From the NCBI GenBank assembly GCA_902580275.1, contig CACHJZ010000001.1, positions 170,594 through 234,593 on the forward strand: a DNA stretch of 64,000 nucleotides. Reading direction: 5' to 3'. Positions 9,601 through 18,324 of the stretch are shown one piece after another. This DNA is from an uncultured Pelagibacteraceae bacterium. Lineage in GTDB: Bacteria > Pseudomonadota > Alphaproteobacteria > Pelagibacterales > Pelagibacteraceae. A program made the position numbers and the translations under genes. A model generated the notes under the pieces. That model was not told where the DNA came from. It saw only the letters and a list, made by a program, of their open reading frames with translations, and made no database searches. Numbering within the stretch: the stretch's first letter is position 1; every line of letters begins with the position of its first letter.

Positions 9601-11621
9601 GCAATTTTTTCTACAAGTGCTGCTTTTAAATCCTCTGGTTTACTTGCAACAATTGTTGGCTCACATTTTATCGATGCAGGATCGTCACACGATCCTGCTA
9701 AAGCAAGTCTATCAAAATTCTTTTTTGCTCTTTCATCATCATAAGTTCCACCGTAAGCCACAAAAAGAGTTTTAACATCCATGTCTTGTCTTAATGATTT
9801 TATTTGATTTATAGCTCTACTGCCTGCCTCTGTATTATTGATAAAGCCGTCACTAATTACAATTACATAATTTAGTGCACATGGTTTATTTTCTTGAATT
9901 ATATTAATTTCATCGGCTGTATCATTAAAATAGTGATAAATGTGATCTGCAAAAGCGTTTCCGTCTGTTGCAAATTCAAGAGGCGTTCTGCCCATCTCTG
10001 TTATTATTTCAGCTCCATTTTCAGGACCTATACCAACTTTTATACACGAGTCTTTATCGCACTGTTTAGTTTGACCTTCTGGGTGATCTCCAATCCAGCC
10101 AGCTGGATAAAAACAATCTCCTTTTTTGTGACAATATTTCTCTCCAGGCTTTGTTTTTGATCTGTTGCCTTTTGTGTTATTTAATCCACCGTTCCAATAA
10201 CCATAACCAAAATTTGCACCTGAAGTCAGTGCACCGTCAGAAACTACATATTCAATCGCAGCTTTAGCTCCTTGCCATCGAGAAAGCGCACCACCGCCAT
10301 ATCTTGCAAGCCAGGCAGTATCTAAATCGGACTGATTTGCATTAAATTTATCTTCGTCAAGCTCATCAATATTTTTTGTGCTGTTTCCAACAATTATACG
10401 GTTAGATGAAACATAAAATAGGCTCGAGGTTTTGGCTTTTTTATAGTTAGATTTTCCAGGCAATGACAATTGAACGTCTGCAGCGGCAATACTTGCATTA
10501 CTTTCATTTTTACCAGTTCCGTATTTTCCAAGTGATGCGATTAAGTTTACTTGAGTATTGTCCCAGTCTATTTCTAATTTTTGAATTCTGTGCGAGTAGG
10601 TAGCTACATATAGAGTGTCGTCATCAGTTGCTCCTTCAACGCTTCTTACAGCATCAATACTTTTTGAGATACTAGTTTGGTCCATTGTATCAATATTTGT
10701 TACTCTGTCCCTTTTGGTATCAATTACTAAGGTTGAAAATTCTCCTCTATCCTTGGGACACCAGACACCATTGTTGTCTTCCGCTAGCTCGAAACCAAAA
10801 AGATGTCCAGCTCTTGCAATAAATAGATAATATTTCCCACCTGAACCTGGACCACCTTTGCTTACAGTCATGTCCTCTGTTTTTCCATCTAATAGGTAGT
10901 TTAAAAAATTACCACCATTTTTTAAATTACACCTTTTATGAACCCCTGTAGTTAAATTTCTAACCCAAAGACGTGCAGTGGGATGTTTTGTTCCTCCTAC
11001 AAAAAGTATTTCTTCATTATCTAGTGTACTGATTGTTAGAAGTGTTGGCATAGCAATTCCTGTTGTTCCATGAGCCCAAACTTTTTTACATATTCCATTC
11101 TTATCAATTGCAATTACTCTTCCACCACCTGTGTAGGAGCCAAAGTACAAAATATCTTGACTAGTGATATCCATAGCATAGCTATAAGCCACATTTGATT
11201 TGGCGTTGCCACAGTCGCTGTCTTTTTCATAACCTCTGAAATTTACATTTCCCTTGGCAAATGATTTATCCAGTTGGTTCCTTATTGTTCCGTCGTCATT
11301 TTTTGCAATTATTTTAATTATACCTGTTCCACTTTTTTTTTCAGATGTGGATGCATAAATATTTCCCTCACTATCTTGAGCAAGTGCTTCAATAGAAGTT
11401 AAACCAAGGTAAGGACCTCCTTGAATTGGTTGGTTCATACTTTTGGAACTATCAAGCATGATTAATATATTTGCTGGAACATCTCCTTCACCTGAGCCAG
11501 GTGGAATTTGTTTAGAGAAAGAGATATTAAAGTTTAAACTTAACAAAAGAATAGTTAAAAATTTTATTTTCAAAAATTTTTTAAAACACTTTAATATATT
11601 TCTATTCATCAATCTCATCAC
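6627..11621 (-). CDS. pilY1: PilY1/PilC-type pilus tip adhesin, giant, with inserted propeller
   Basis: The 1664-residue secreted protein has a signal peptide (to about residue 36) and a vWA domain whose MIDAS pieces are far apart: DSSKS at 57-61, GRTP near 546 and VISDG near 591. Between them, about 75-430, are repeated strand motifs (ILYFGSYTGGGRVIAID, EEILFVGG, DTLYVATYSHRIQKLEID) that look like a beta-propeller. The C-terminal PilY1 propeller follows (ILYAGSNAGMLHAFDANSG onwards). Many Cys suggest disulfides. Known PilY1 proteins sit at pilus tips with minor pilins and affect adhesion and twitching. The first codon may be GTG at 11621, or ATG at 11618 or 11609; AGGA at the upstream edge fits 11618 best. 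Confidence 0.9.
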   Translation of the reverse strand: MMRLMNRNILKCFKKFLKIKFLTILLLSLNFNISFSKQIPPGSGEGDVPANILIMLDSSKSMNQPIQGGPYLGLTSIEALAQDSEGNIYASTSEKKSGTGIIKIIAKNDDGTIRNQLDKSFAKGNVNFRGYEKDSDCGNAKSNVAYSYAMDITSQDILYFGSYTGGGRVIAIDKNGICKKVWAHGTTGIAMPTLLTISTLDNEEILFVGGTKHPTARLWVRNLTTGVHKRCNLKNGGNFLNYLLDGKTEDMTVSKGGPGSGGKYYLFIARAGHLFGFELAEDNNGVWCPKDRGEFSTLVIDTKRDRVTNIDTMDQTSISKSIDAVRSVEGATDDDTLYVATYSHRIQKLEIDWDNTQVNLIASLGKYGTGKNESNASIAAADVQLSLPGKSNYKKAKTSSLFYVSSNRIIVGNSTKNIDELDEDKFNANQSDLDTAWLARYGGGALSRWQGAKAAIEYVVSDGALTSGANFGYGYWNGGLNNTKGNRSKTKPGEKYCHKKGDCFYPAGWIGDHPEGQTKQCDKDSCIKVGIGPENGAEIITEMGRTPLEFATDGNAFADHIYHYFNDTADEINIIQENKPCALNYVIVISDGFINNTEAGSRAINQIKSLRQDMDVKTLFVAYGGTYDDERAKKNFDRLALAGSCDDPASIKCEPTIVASKPEDLKAALVEKIAQIIADRLSFTAPSITASVREGGSVYQAQFNYASRGEWEGKLLRKVIDGFGNVLEGDNKCNEDGVCNWDAGELLATKGSANRNIWTVFDTSTNTDAKYNSTWNNWGPDYSDEIETLFFETGNEVKDYHNSSSTCKGIDGVEDGTADDLIGLINFVRGQDYFDYNGGCDLTEDRASILADIYHSQLIEVGAPGANTDFSNNNQEAYWRSINGYETFRLNNINRKKILYAGSNAGMLHAFDANSGEELWAFIPPMIASKLPLLMNTGYDGAFDNDAGGSNAIFGVDGSPVAHDVYIYGLKQDLSGYEASKSWRTILFVPYGRGGRGFAVLDVTNPEVASGTNGGDGSGPLFMYSVFNDVQNNKVLRVDHTGYVTEHGYTDSNFFLSESREAQTANENYRVHTASDGDSDTDFTVRDSFNPCQTNSDVSDSSNTNPDDNFAIASENTCYSDYSYSWNMPGLDKNLYDTTSGSVTKIQVYKLSVDQYLPTTFSSAKYDKDTEVLTIKFSSKMTFNAGTAEDPSSDIKITTSCAVNGTADRSFDYSQLGETWSTPRIFRAPTATGGNIMEDRYIAVMGGGYSVGSECGASNIYMVDLEAGPVANTSEGDSLEIGLGKTKGGSLFMADVLDGPLRILDSAQTNAELLLPSDQNSGAGGVDYPNASDISNYIPASPVVITSDAGKTVPWRGALVYINDFEGKITKINLTSQPGRLFERQTLMNLRANTINKRYSFFEMDGAIGQSTGNLWLFGGTGDFNRIADTGEESGDLMDNIIYGIKDADYPLFKSRTKSVPAQSEANFVQDYINEIDSAPLIDLGIAIVATSTNDDDSFQEDDSFNVASCAITTNAGMNECLVKITDGGWVVHLGIDDGLNWKQTKNTFRKLSASPTVYRGQVYFPIYEPDKLDNCKLGKAYICSRDDECGFDVSGTIDQTNAAATDASSCYFVDRGILSKLVVFGDYLFANLAGPEESEDTLIKILGAEGTYKSFRKSWRENF

Positions 11622-12129
11622 TTCCTATAAGAGCAAAATATTTTGGACTTGTAACATAAACGCCCTCAGATATTCCACCTTCATTAAGTTTTACGTAGTA
11701 ATAAAAAATTTCTTTTTTTCCAAAATTCCACGTTCTGTATCCTTTCCACTTGTCATCATTAATATCAATTGGTCCATATTTATTTTGTACATAGGATCTT
11801 AAAAGCCCTTCTTTGCTCTCTTTATCATTATCATAATTTTGAACTTCAATTTGTAATCCTGCAATTAATCCATCGACTAAATAACCATAAACAAGTACCT
11901 CGCCTAAATCGATGTCCTTACAAAAAGCATCACTAGTCGTTTCTAAAATTTCATATTCTTCCTCTTCTAATTCGACTCCTGCTTCATTATTAAGTCCAGT
12001 ATTAAAGGGTCCAAAAATATTACTAAAACCAGATCGATCACCACCTATATTTACACTTAATAAGTCACATGAATATGAGCTGGGCAAAATAATTAAATAC
12101 AAAATTAATGCAAAAAAAAATTTTTTCAT
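11602..12129 (-). CDS. Secreted protein of unknown function in the pilus operon
   Basis: The 175-residue product has a clear signal peptide (MKKFFFALILYLIILPSSYS, then Cys) so it is exported; the Cys after the hydrophobic core gives SYSC, not a convincing lipobox. The mature part is acidic, with two Cys (SCDLL and FCKDI) that might pair, and a strand-rich end (YRTWNFGKKEIFYYYVKL). No family is recognised. Its end overlaps the start of pilY1 by about 20 bp, so the two are co-translated or nearly so, which hints at a role with the tip complex. Confidence 0.7.
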   Translation of the reverse strand: MKKFFFALILYLIILPSSYSCDLLSVNIGGDRSGFSNIFGPFNTGLNNEAGVELEEEEYEILETTSDAFCKDIDLGEVLVYGYLVDGLIAGLQIEVQNYDNDKESKEGLLRSYVQNKYGPIDINDDKWKGYRTWNFGKKEIFYYYVKLNEGGISEGVYVTSPKYFALIGSDEIDE

Positions 12130-12188
12130 TTTTTTAATTATACTAAAAATCCTTTTTTTTTAAACAATACATAACCCATCTTAATCTG

Positions 12189-12920
12189 TTATCCCGGTAA
12201 AACTATTATACTTTCTAAAGGAATTATAATGTCATCTCTATTGTATATGCCGCAAGCATACACTTTGTAAGCGGTCCCGGTAGTTTCTGCATCTACTGAA
12301 CCTTTTGACATGCTTGATCCTGCCTCTTGGTAAGCAGCATTACCTACGTTGACCATAAAGTATTCATAGGTGTATCTTTTCATAACTTCTTCCTCAACAT
12401 CTTTATTGGCCTGATCAAAATCTTGTGTATTAAATATAGGAACTAATAAATTGTCAAAAAAACTCTGGTTTTGTCTATGGGCAACAACTTCTAATTTATT
12501 TGAACCCTGTTGAACTATATTCTTGAAACTTCTATAACAAGCTGAACCTGTATCAGCTTTATTTTCATTTGATGGTGGTTTCCAATCTCCCATGACCTTT
12601 TGAGATCTTGTATAAGTGCCAATTGTTTCGGTAACCTCAGTTTCAACTCCTGTGTCAGGATCAGTCACTGTTGTAGTAACTGTTTTTGAACCTTCTTGCC
12701 AGTTACCCATATAAGCATTTATAAGTTCTTTCTCTCCTTCAATAAGACCAGTCTCAGCTACATAAAATGTTTGTTGGTAAAGATCACTATCATTATTACT
12801 TTTGTGGTCACTTGAAGATATTACTACTAACGCACCACCCATTAGTGACATTACTAATAATAACACTAGTGATAGTACTAAAGTAAAACCTGCTATATTT
12901 TCTTTTTTCATTTTATCCAC
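12189..12920 (-). CDS. pilX: PilX-type minor pilin assembly protein
   Basis: This 243-residue protein starts with a short basic leader and a long hydrophobic helix (IAGFTLVLSLVLLLVMSLMGGALVVISSSDHKSN), followed by the PilX N-terminal family motif QQTFYVAETGLIEGEKELI. Unlike classical type IV prepilins, PilX members often lack Glu5, and here F-T-L-V-L has none. PilX works with PilV, PilW and PilY1 in priming and capping the pilus. Its start overlaps the end of pilW by 8 bp. The start may be at 12920 or at the ATG three codons later. Confidence 0.85.
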   Translation of the reverse strand: MDKMKKENIAGFTLVLSLVLLLVMSLMGGALVVISSSDHKSNNDSDLYQQTFYVAETGLIEGEKELINAYMGNWQEGSKTVTTTVTDPDTGVETEVTETIGTYTRSQKVMGDWKPPSNENKADTGSACYRSFKNIVQQGSNKLEVVAHRQNQSFFDNLLVPIFNTQDFDQANKDVEEEVMKRYTYEYFMVNVGNAAYQEAGSSMSKGSVDAETTGTAYKVYACGIYNRDDIIIPLESIIVLPG

Positions 12921-13932
12921 CTATATTCCTTGTATGAATACTTACGACAACCGAGTCTCTTAAAAACCTATCAGTATAAGATTGGGAACGGTTTCCTAAT
13001 GCTTTCACAAGTCTTAGTTTGTTTCCTGACGCTTCAGATTTATAAAATTCTTTTTTTGATCTGAATGATAATCTCATATCAACAACTCTTATTCGATATA
13101 GATCAACATTAGTATCATTATCAGGAACTGGAAAAGAACTTAATGTTTGATTATACAGATCTATGCCGTTCTCATCAAATAATTGAAATTCCATATCCAC
13201 AATACGATCTCTAACCATCACATCATGATAACATTCAGGGCAATCTTCTTTTTCAACTGCCCAATAGCCAGTTTGTGCTTCAGCGCTTGAATCATTTTCA
13301 ATCCAGCTTTCTTTTGTTTTGTATAAAGAAAAATAATTATCACTACCATCTTGTTCTGCTTTAGCAAAATAAGTGATTTTATATTTTTTGTAGTTTTGTA
13401 CAGGATCATATTCATCAAAATCGCCATATACAATATGGATCATATCACAACATAAGTCTCCAACATTAACAGTATTATTGGTTCCTCCAGTAGCTGTGAT
13501 TGTATCGTTAGAATTTGGATTACATCCATCTGGTTTATTACTGTCTAGTTGGTTTGGCACATAGTCTGTTGTATTTCTAAAAACAATTATTGGTGCATGA
13601 CTGTCACTACATTTTCTCACCGTCCCATCTGCCTCCTCTGCATCTCCAAAACCAATTATTTGAGAAAGATCATCAAATACAGGAATATCCTTGTCATTTT
13701 CTCCGTGATAATACTTAAAACCAGCAAGCCTAATATCTTTTATGATCATTCCAACAACATCTCTGCTTGATCTACTTACCTTTGCTTTATCTGTAACTTG
13801 TTGATAGCTACCTTGAACAACTCTATAAGTTGTAAACATAGCCCCCATCATTAATGAGGTAACCAAAATACCAATCAATAATTCTATAAGGGTAACACCA
13901 GCTATTTTTTTCAAATTGAAACTTCTCATCAC
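12913..13932 (-). CDS. pilW: PilW-type minor pilin
   Basis: The 339-residue prepilin has a leader ending in Gly and the class III/type IV motif KIAG-VTLIELLIGILVTSLMMGAMFTTY, with the conserved Glu at mature position 5. Prepilin peptidase should cut before the Val. The large C-terminal part contains Cys pairs (DLCCD, EDCPEC) and an end resembling PilW (MRLSFRSKKEF, DSVVVSIHTRN). It sits between pilV and pilX with 4-8 bp overlaps, so it is one operon. Confidence 0.9.
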   Translation of the reverse strand: MMRSFNLKKIAGVTLIELLIGILVTSLMMGAMFTTYRVVQGSYQQVTDKAKVSRSSRDVVGMIIKDIRLAGFKYYHGENDKDIPVFDDLSQIIGFGDAEEADGTVRKCSDSHAPIIVFRNTTDYVPNQLDSNKPDGCNPNSNDTITATGGTNNTVNVGDLCCDMIHIVYGDFDEYDPVQNYKKYKITYFAKAEQDGSDNYFSLYKTKESWIENDSSAEAQTGYWAVEKEDCPECYHDVMVRDRIVDMEFQLFDENGIDLYNQTLSSFPVPDNDTNVDLYRIRVVDMRLSFRSKKEFYKSEASGNKLRLVKALGNRSQSYTDRFLRDSVVVSIHTRNIGG

Positions 13933-14657
13933 TTTTTAAATATATAATCGGCTTGAAAATACAAAAACCTACTTTTCCTTCCACCGTTTGTGTTAATTTG
14001 AATTCTTCCAATATAAACATCCTCTTTAACAACGTAAGCTCCATCAGTATCTGCTGCGGCTGTGTGTGTTAAACAATTGTTACCAGTTGAGTTAGGACAA
14101 ATTTTAAATATCTCAACACTTTTTACGTCTTTTTCATTTTTACACTTAACGACTCTATCATCACCTATCAATTCCTCCCATTTACTTATTTTATTTTGGG
14201 GAGCATTATTTTTTTGATTATCATAAATATTTTTTATTTCACTTTTTGATAAAAACTTACCTTTATTCGGACTACAAACATTCGAATTTGTGTCTTTAAT
14301 ATTCCAACCACCATCTACTAAATATTGTGAAAATTTTACTCCCTCAACAGTATCACCATCAATTCCTACTACATTACCAAGTGAATCTATCCCGTAATCA
14401 GAAGAATTTGGATTTACCCCATGTAGACTATCTCTATGGCCAATTATATCCTCGGCTATCATTCCAGTTAAGTAATTTACTTTTGTTCTTTCACTCGATA
14501 TATCAATTGAATTTATTGAAAAGTTCACTAGCTGAAATACTGCAACAAATCCAATTCCAACGATAGCTGTTGAAAGTAATGCCTCTAAAAGAGTTAACCC
14601 TTTTTCAGATGATTTTTTTAAAATTTTTAAATAATTAATAATTATTGTGAAACCCAT
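13929..14657 (-). CDS. pilV: PilV-type minor pilin
   Basis: The 242-residue prepilin carries SSEKG-LTLLEALLSTAIVGIGFVAVFQLVN, with cleavage after Gly and Glu at mature position 5. The leader is long (about 20 residues), so a start further in is possible. The globular part has Cys residues that may form a D-region loop (FKICPNSTGNNCLTH). It overlaps fimT upstream by 16 bp and pilW downstream by 4 bp. Confidence 0.85.
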   Translation of the reverse strand: MGFTIIINYLKILKKSSEKGLTLLEALLSTAIVGIGFVAVFQLVNFSINSIDISSERTKVNYLTGMIAEDIIGHRDSLHGVNPNSSDYGIDSLGNVVGIDGDTVEGVKFSQYLVDGGWNIKDTNSNVCSPNKGKFLSKSEIKNIYDNQKNNAPQNKISKWEELIGDDRVVKCKNEKDVKSVEIFKICPNSTGNNCLTHTAAADTDGAYVVKEDVYIGRIQINTNGGRKSRFLYFQADYIFKK

Positions 14658-15376
14658 ATACCCTCACCTCTATCAACCCATTTTTCTAAATCTATATTGC
14701 CAAATCTTCCCCAGCTAATTTTAAATGTATTTTTATTATCATCATGTGGGCCTCCCTTGTCATCATCATTAAAAACACAACCGTCCTTTGTAGATGAAGT
14801 TTTATTGCACACATACATGCTTTCAATATGACCACCCTCGTAAAAAAAACCGCTTGTGCTATAATAAGTTCCATCTTTGTTAAAACAAACTGCTCCTGAA
14901 GTCTTAGTTGTATCAGTGCCTTCTACTGCAATTGTAACATCTGTTAGTGTTAACTGATTTACACTTAAGGGTGAGTCATCTTGATCTCCATTGTCCGTCC
15001 AGCTATCTACGCCGCTACCACATCTGGTTTCAAGCTGAGAAAAAGAAGATGGAACACCGTCTTCGTTATATCTATTTCTTAAATATCCAGCATAACTTTC
15101 CATATCTAGACCTCTTGAAACTAATAATAAATTTTTATCTTCACCAACTTTTGATATTTCAAATTTTACAAATCCATAATTTCCTCTTTGAACCTGGGAA
15201 AAAATATCTCTCATAAAACTTGAAATTTTATCTACACCGTTTCTTGCCTCTCTGTCACTTTTCCATTTTGTGAAAGGTGTGTAAGCTACAGATGATATAA
15301 TACCTATAACAACTACAACGACCAACAACTCTAAAAGAGAAAATCCTTTAACTTTCTTTGCCTGCATTTGCATCAA
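14642..15376 (-). CDS. fimT: FimT/GspH-type pseudopilin
   Basis: This 244-residue prepilin begins MMQMQAKKVKG-FSLLELLVVVVVIGIISSVAYTPF, a canonical leader with Phe at +1 and Glu at +5. The rest follows the GspH/FimT pattern of minor pseudopilins, and the Cys pairs near the C-terminus (MYVCNKTSSTKDGCVF) are compatible with a disulfide. Its first codons overlap the 3' end of pilT by 29 bp. FimT proteins have been implicated in DNA binding in natural transformation in some bacteria; that is not testable here. Confidence 0.85.
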   Translation of the reverse strand: MMQMQAKKVKGFSLLELLVVVVVIGIISSVAYTPFTKWKSDREARNGVDKISSFMRDIFSQVQRGNYGFVKFEISKVGEDKNLLLVSRGLDMESYAGYLRNRYNEDGVPSSFSQLETRCGSGVDSWTDNGDQDDSPLSVNQLTLTDVTIAVEGTDTTKTSGAVCFNKDGTYYSTSGFFYEGGHIESMYVCNKTSSTKDGCVFNDDDKGGPHDDNKNTFKISWGRFGNIDLEKWVDRGEGIWVSQ

Positions 15377-16361
15377 TCTTTCCAGCCGCTGCTAAATTTT
15401 CTAAGGACTTAGACATAGTTATCATTCCATCCTTAACAGCAGTCTGCATGATGCTTGGAATTTGATGAATTTTTGCTTCTCTTATTAAGTTTTGAATTGG
15501 AGCAGTACATTTCATTATTTCAAAAGCACCAACACGACCTTGACCGTCCTTCGTTTTTAATAATCTTTGAGTAACAACCATTTTTAATGATGTAGATAGC
15601 TGAGCACGAATTTGCGCTTGTTGTTCTGGTGGGAAAACGTCAATAATTCTATTTATAGTATTTGGTGCACCACTAGTGTGCAATGTGCCAAATACTAGAT
15701 GTCCTGTTTCAGCAGCCGTAAGTGCTAAACTTACAGTTTCTAAATCTCTCATCTCTCCAACTAATATTACATCTGGATCTTCTCGAAGAGCTGCTTTTAA
15801 AGCACTAGCAAATGTTTGGGTTTGTTTTCCAACTTCTCTATGAGACACAATACTTTTTGCATCTTTGTGAATAAATTCAACTGGATCCTCAACTGTAATA
15901 ATGTTTGATGTCCTTGTCTTGTTAATTTCATTAACAATAGCAGCCAAAGTGGTTGATTTTCCAGAGCCGGTTGGTCCTGTAACTAAAACTAATCCTTTGT
16001 GCATGTCTATAATGTCATAAAGTGCATCCGGTAAATCAAATTGTCCCATTTCTGGAATTTTGCTCTCTACTCTTCTTAGTACTGCGGCTGGTCCATTTAA
16101 AGTTTTGTAGAAGTTTGCTCTAAATCTTAGACCGCTTATAGTGACAGCGGAGTCTAGCTCATGTGTATCTTGGAATTTTTTTGTTTCATGTTCATTGCAG
16201 TTAGTTGTTAACATATCTATTAAATCTTGAGGTTTAACTACAACATCCTTAACCATTATAATTTCGCCAGTTTGCCTATACGCAAGAGGTGAGCCAGATC
16301 TAATATGAAAATCTGAAATCTTTTTATTATTTTTTGCTAGTTCTTCTAATTTTTCAAACAT
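15348..16361 (-). CDS. pilT: Type IV pilus retraction ATPase
   Basis: The 337-residue hexameric ATPase shows the PilT hallmarks: Walker A GPTGSGKST (129-137), Asp box VEDPVEF (about 157-163), Walker B DVILVGE (about 197-203) and His box TGHLVFGTLHTSG (about 219-231). It drives pilus depolymerisation at the inner membrane base. Length is close to the usual 345. It is the first gene of the minus-strand pilus operon. The extension ATPase (pilB), platform (pilC) and secretin (pilQ) genes are not in this window. Confidence 0.95.
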   Translation of the reverse strand: MFEKLEELAKNNKKISDFHIRSGSPLAYRQTGEIIMVKDVVVKPQDLIDMLTTNCNEHETKKFQDTHELDSAVTISGLRFRANFYKTLNGPAAVLRRVESKIPEMGQFDLPDALYDIIDMHKGLVLVTGPTGSGKSTTLAAIVNEINKTRTSNIITVEDPVEFIHKDAKSIVSHREVGKQTQTFASALKAALREDPDVILVGEMRDLETVSLALTAAETGHLVFGTLHTSGAPNTINRIIDVFPPEQQAQIRAQLSTSLKMVVTQRLLKTKDGQGRVGAFEIMKCTAPIQNLIREAKIHQIPSIMQTAVKDGMITMSKSLENLAAAGKIDANAGKES

Positions 16362-16488
16362 GTTAATTATCTATATAATAGCTATGTTAAAATAAATTAT
16401 AAACTGTAGAATTGGCCCAAAATAGTCAAAAAAATTGTTATTTTTCTATCAAATTTAACTATTTTTTTGATCATTTATAAAATTAAAC

Positions 16489-17601
16489 ATGATTCTGATC
16501 AAAAAACTTTATGATGCATTAAAGATTCTATTGGTCACTTTTATCTTTTCTTTAATAGTAGACTTTTTCTTTGGAGAAAAAATTTTAAAATATTTTGACT
16601 CGTTTTTTGCAAAATCACAATTCTATGAAAGACTAGTTAGGATCGATCATCCAATATACCATCATACTTTAAGAGCGAATGTTCAATATTCCAATAATGT
16701 TAGCTTTCTAGGAACTTACGAACTTTGTACAAATAACCATGGATTTAAATCAAAATGTAATGAAGTGGCTGATAAAAACTTTGAATTTGCATTTATCGGA
16801 GACTCTTTTACCGAGGGAACGCCTATAGAATATCAAGATAGTTTTGTTGGTATTTTTTCTGAAACATCTGGATATAAAACTGCCAACCTTGGAATAGTAT
16901 CATATTCCCCAAAAATATATTTATCAAAAATTAATTATTTAATAAATGAAGGTTTTAATTTTGACCATATGGTTGTCTTTATAGATATAAGTGACTTTTA
17001 TGATGATACAAATTTTTATTCTATAGATGAAAGTTTAAAAGTTACTGAAAAATATTCTAAAAAGAAAAACTTGAAACGTAGAAAATTTTTAAGAAATAAT
17101 TTTCCACTGACAAATTTTTATATGTTTGTCTTGAAAAAATATAGGTTTAAGAGTGAAGAAGATAAAGAATTGAGTGCAAATGATGAAAATCCTGTCTTCA
17201 CTGACAAAGTCAATCTCAAAGCAAAATGGACATATTCGAAAGAAGATACAATTGAAAAGTACGATTTAGGAATAAAAAAGGGAAATCAAATAATGGTTAG
17301 TCATATGGAAAAACTTTATGAAATATTATCTCAAAATAATATCAAATTAAGTTTAGCAGTTTATCCTTGGCCTCATCAGTTAAAAAACGATGTGGTAAAC
17401 TCCATCCATGTAAAAATATGGGAGGAATTCTGTAAAAATAAATGCGAAAATTTTATAAATTATTTTCCAATTTTCTTTGATGAAATGAATAATTCCTCTT
17501 ACTTAGAAACTTATAAAAAATACTATTTCAAAAATGACCCACATTTTAATAAAATTGGACATAAAGTTTTAGCAAATAAATTAATAGAAATTTTTAAATA
17601 A
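16489..17601 (+). CDS. Membrane-anchored SGNH/GDSL-like hydrolase or acetyltransferase
   Basis: The 370-residue protein has one N-terminal membrane segment (about residues 10-28), so its body is probably periplasmic. Block I is FAFIGDSFTEG with candidate nucleophile Ser106, and the C-terminal block is NDPHFNKIGH, close to the DxH block of the AlgX/AlgJ-type SGNH group (DTHWN). Members hydrolyse esters or move acetyl groups on polysaccharides. It is alone on the plus strand, divergent from pilT, so the substrate is not indicated by context. Confidence 0.75.
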   Translation: MILIKKLYDALKILLVTFIFSLIVDFFFGEKILKYFDSFFAKSQFYERLVRIDHPIYHHTLRANVQYSNNVSFLGTYELCTNNHGFKSKCNEVADKNFEFAFIGDSFTEGTPIEYQDSFVGIFSETSGYKTANLGIVSYSPKIYLSKINYLINEGFNFDHMVVFIDISDFYDDTNFYSIDESLKVTEKYSKKKNLKRRKFLRNNFPLTNFYMFVLKKYRFKSEEDKELSANDENPVFTDKVNLKAKWTYSKEDTIEKYDLGIKKGNQIMVSHMEKLYEILSQNNIKLSLAVYPWPHQLKNDVVNSIHVKIWEEFCKNKCENFINYFPIFFDEMNNSSYLETYKKYYFKNDPHFNKIGHKVLANKLIEIFK

Positions 17602-17615
17602 AATTAATTTAAAGT

Positions 17616-17957
17616 TTAATAAAAAAGATAATAAATAACCCAAACAATTAAAGAATATTCAAAAAAAGTTTTTGTCATAATCAATTGTTTTTCACTAAAT
17701 TTTGAATCCAAAAATTTACCTAAAAATTTAAATCCTAAATGAACTAATACAATTGAAAAAATAACACCAACTAAAATAAATTTAATAGAAAAATTTTTAT
17801 ATCCAAAATAAATTGCAGCAATCAAAGTAAGCCAGGAAACATTAGATATAAATACTTTAAAAATTAAACCAGCTTTTTTACTAAAAATTGATTGTGTCCT
17901 AATTAAAGAATAGGACCAAATTACTCCAATCAAAAAACTAATATATTTAACTAGCAT
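17616..17957 (-). CDS. Small integral membrane protein, unknown
   Basis: The 113-residue product is almost entirely hydrophobic with about four predicted membrane helices and a short charged loop (DSKFSEKQL). No family is recognised. It overlaps the 3' end of msrB by 11 bp and is likely co-transcribed with it. Confidence 0.6.
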   Translation of the reverse strand: MLVKYISFLIGVIWSYSLIRTQSIFSKKAGLIFKVFISNVSWLTLIAAIYFGYKNFSIKFILVGVIFSIVLVHLGFKFLGKFLDSKFSEKQLIMTKTFFEYSLIVWVIYYLFY

Positions 17958-18324
17958 AAGGTTTAAAGACTAAACATATACCATTATTACAATATCTTTT
18001 ACCTGTTGGATTTGGTCCATCATCAAATATATGTCCGTGATGTCCACCACAGTTTTTACAATGATATTCTGTTCTAGGATATCCTAATATATGATCTGTT
18101 TTAGTTTCAAAAACATCCGGCAAAGATTCAAAAAAAGAAGGCCATCCAGATCCGCTTTCATATTTAGTAGAGGATTCAAATAATTTAATACCGCAGCCTG
18201 CACAATGATAACTCCCTTTTCTTTTTTCAGAGTTCAATTCACTTGAACCAGGAGGCTCTGTACCCTCTTCTAACAAAACTATTTTTTGTTCAGCTGTAAG
18301 TTTTGATTTATCAATCTTAGACAT
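17947..18324 (-). CDS. msrB: Peptide-methionine (R)-S-oxide reductase
   Basis: A 125-residue MsrB that repairs R-methionine sulfoxide in oxidised proteins. Both zinc CxxC motifs are present (CAGCG at 41-45 and CKNCG at 89-93), as is the catalytic Cys in KRYCNNG (Cys112). The sequence after the catalytic Cys (NNGICLVF) departs from the common INSAALRF. I chose the ATG at 18324 rather than one 11 codons upstream because the family begins near this Met. The gene overlaps the upstream transporter by 8 bp. Confidence 0.92.
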   Translation of the reverse strand: MSKIDKSKLTAEQKIVLLEEGTEPPGSSELNSEKRKGSYHCAGCGIKLFESSTKYESGSGWPSFFESLPDVFETKTDHILGYPRTEYHCKNCGGHHGHIFDDGPNPTGKRYCNNGICLVFKPYAS

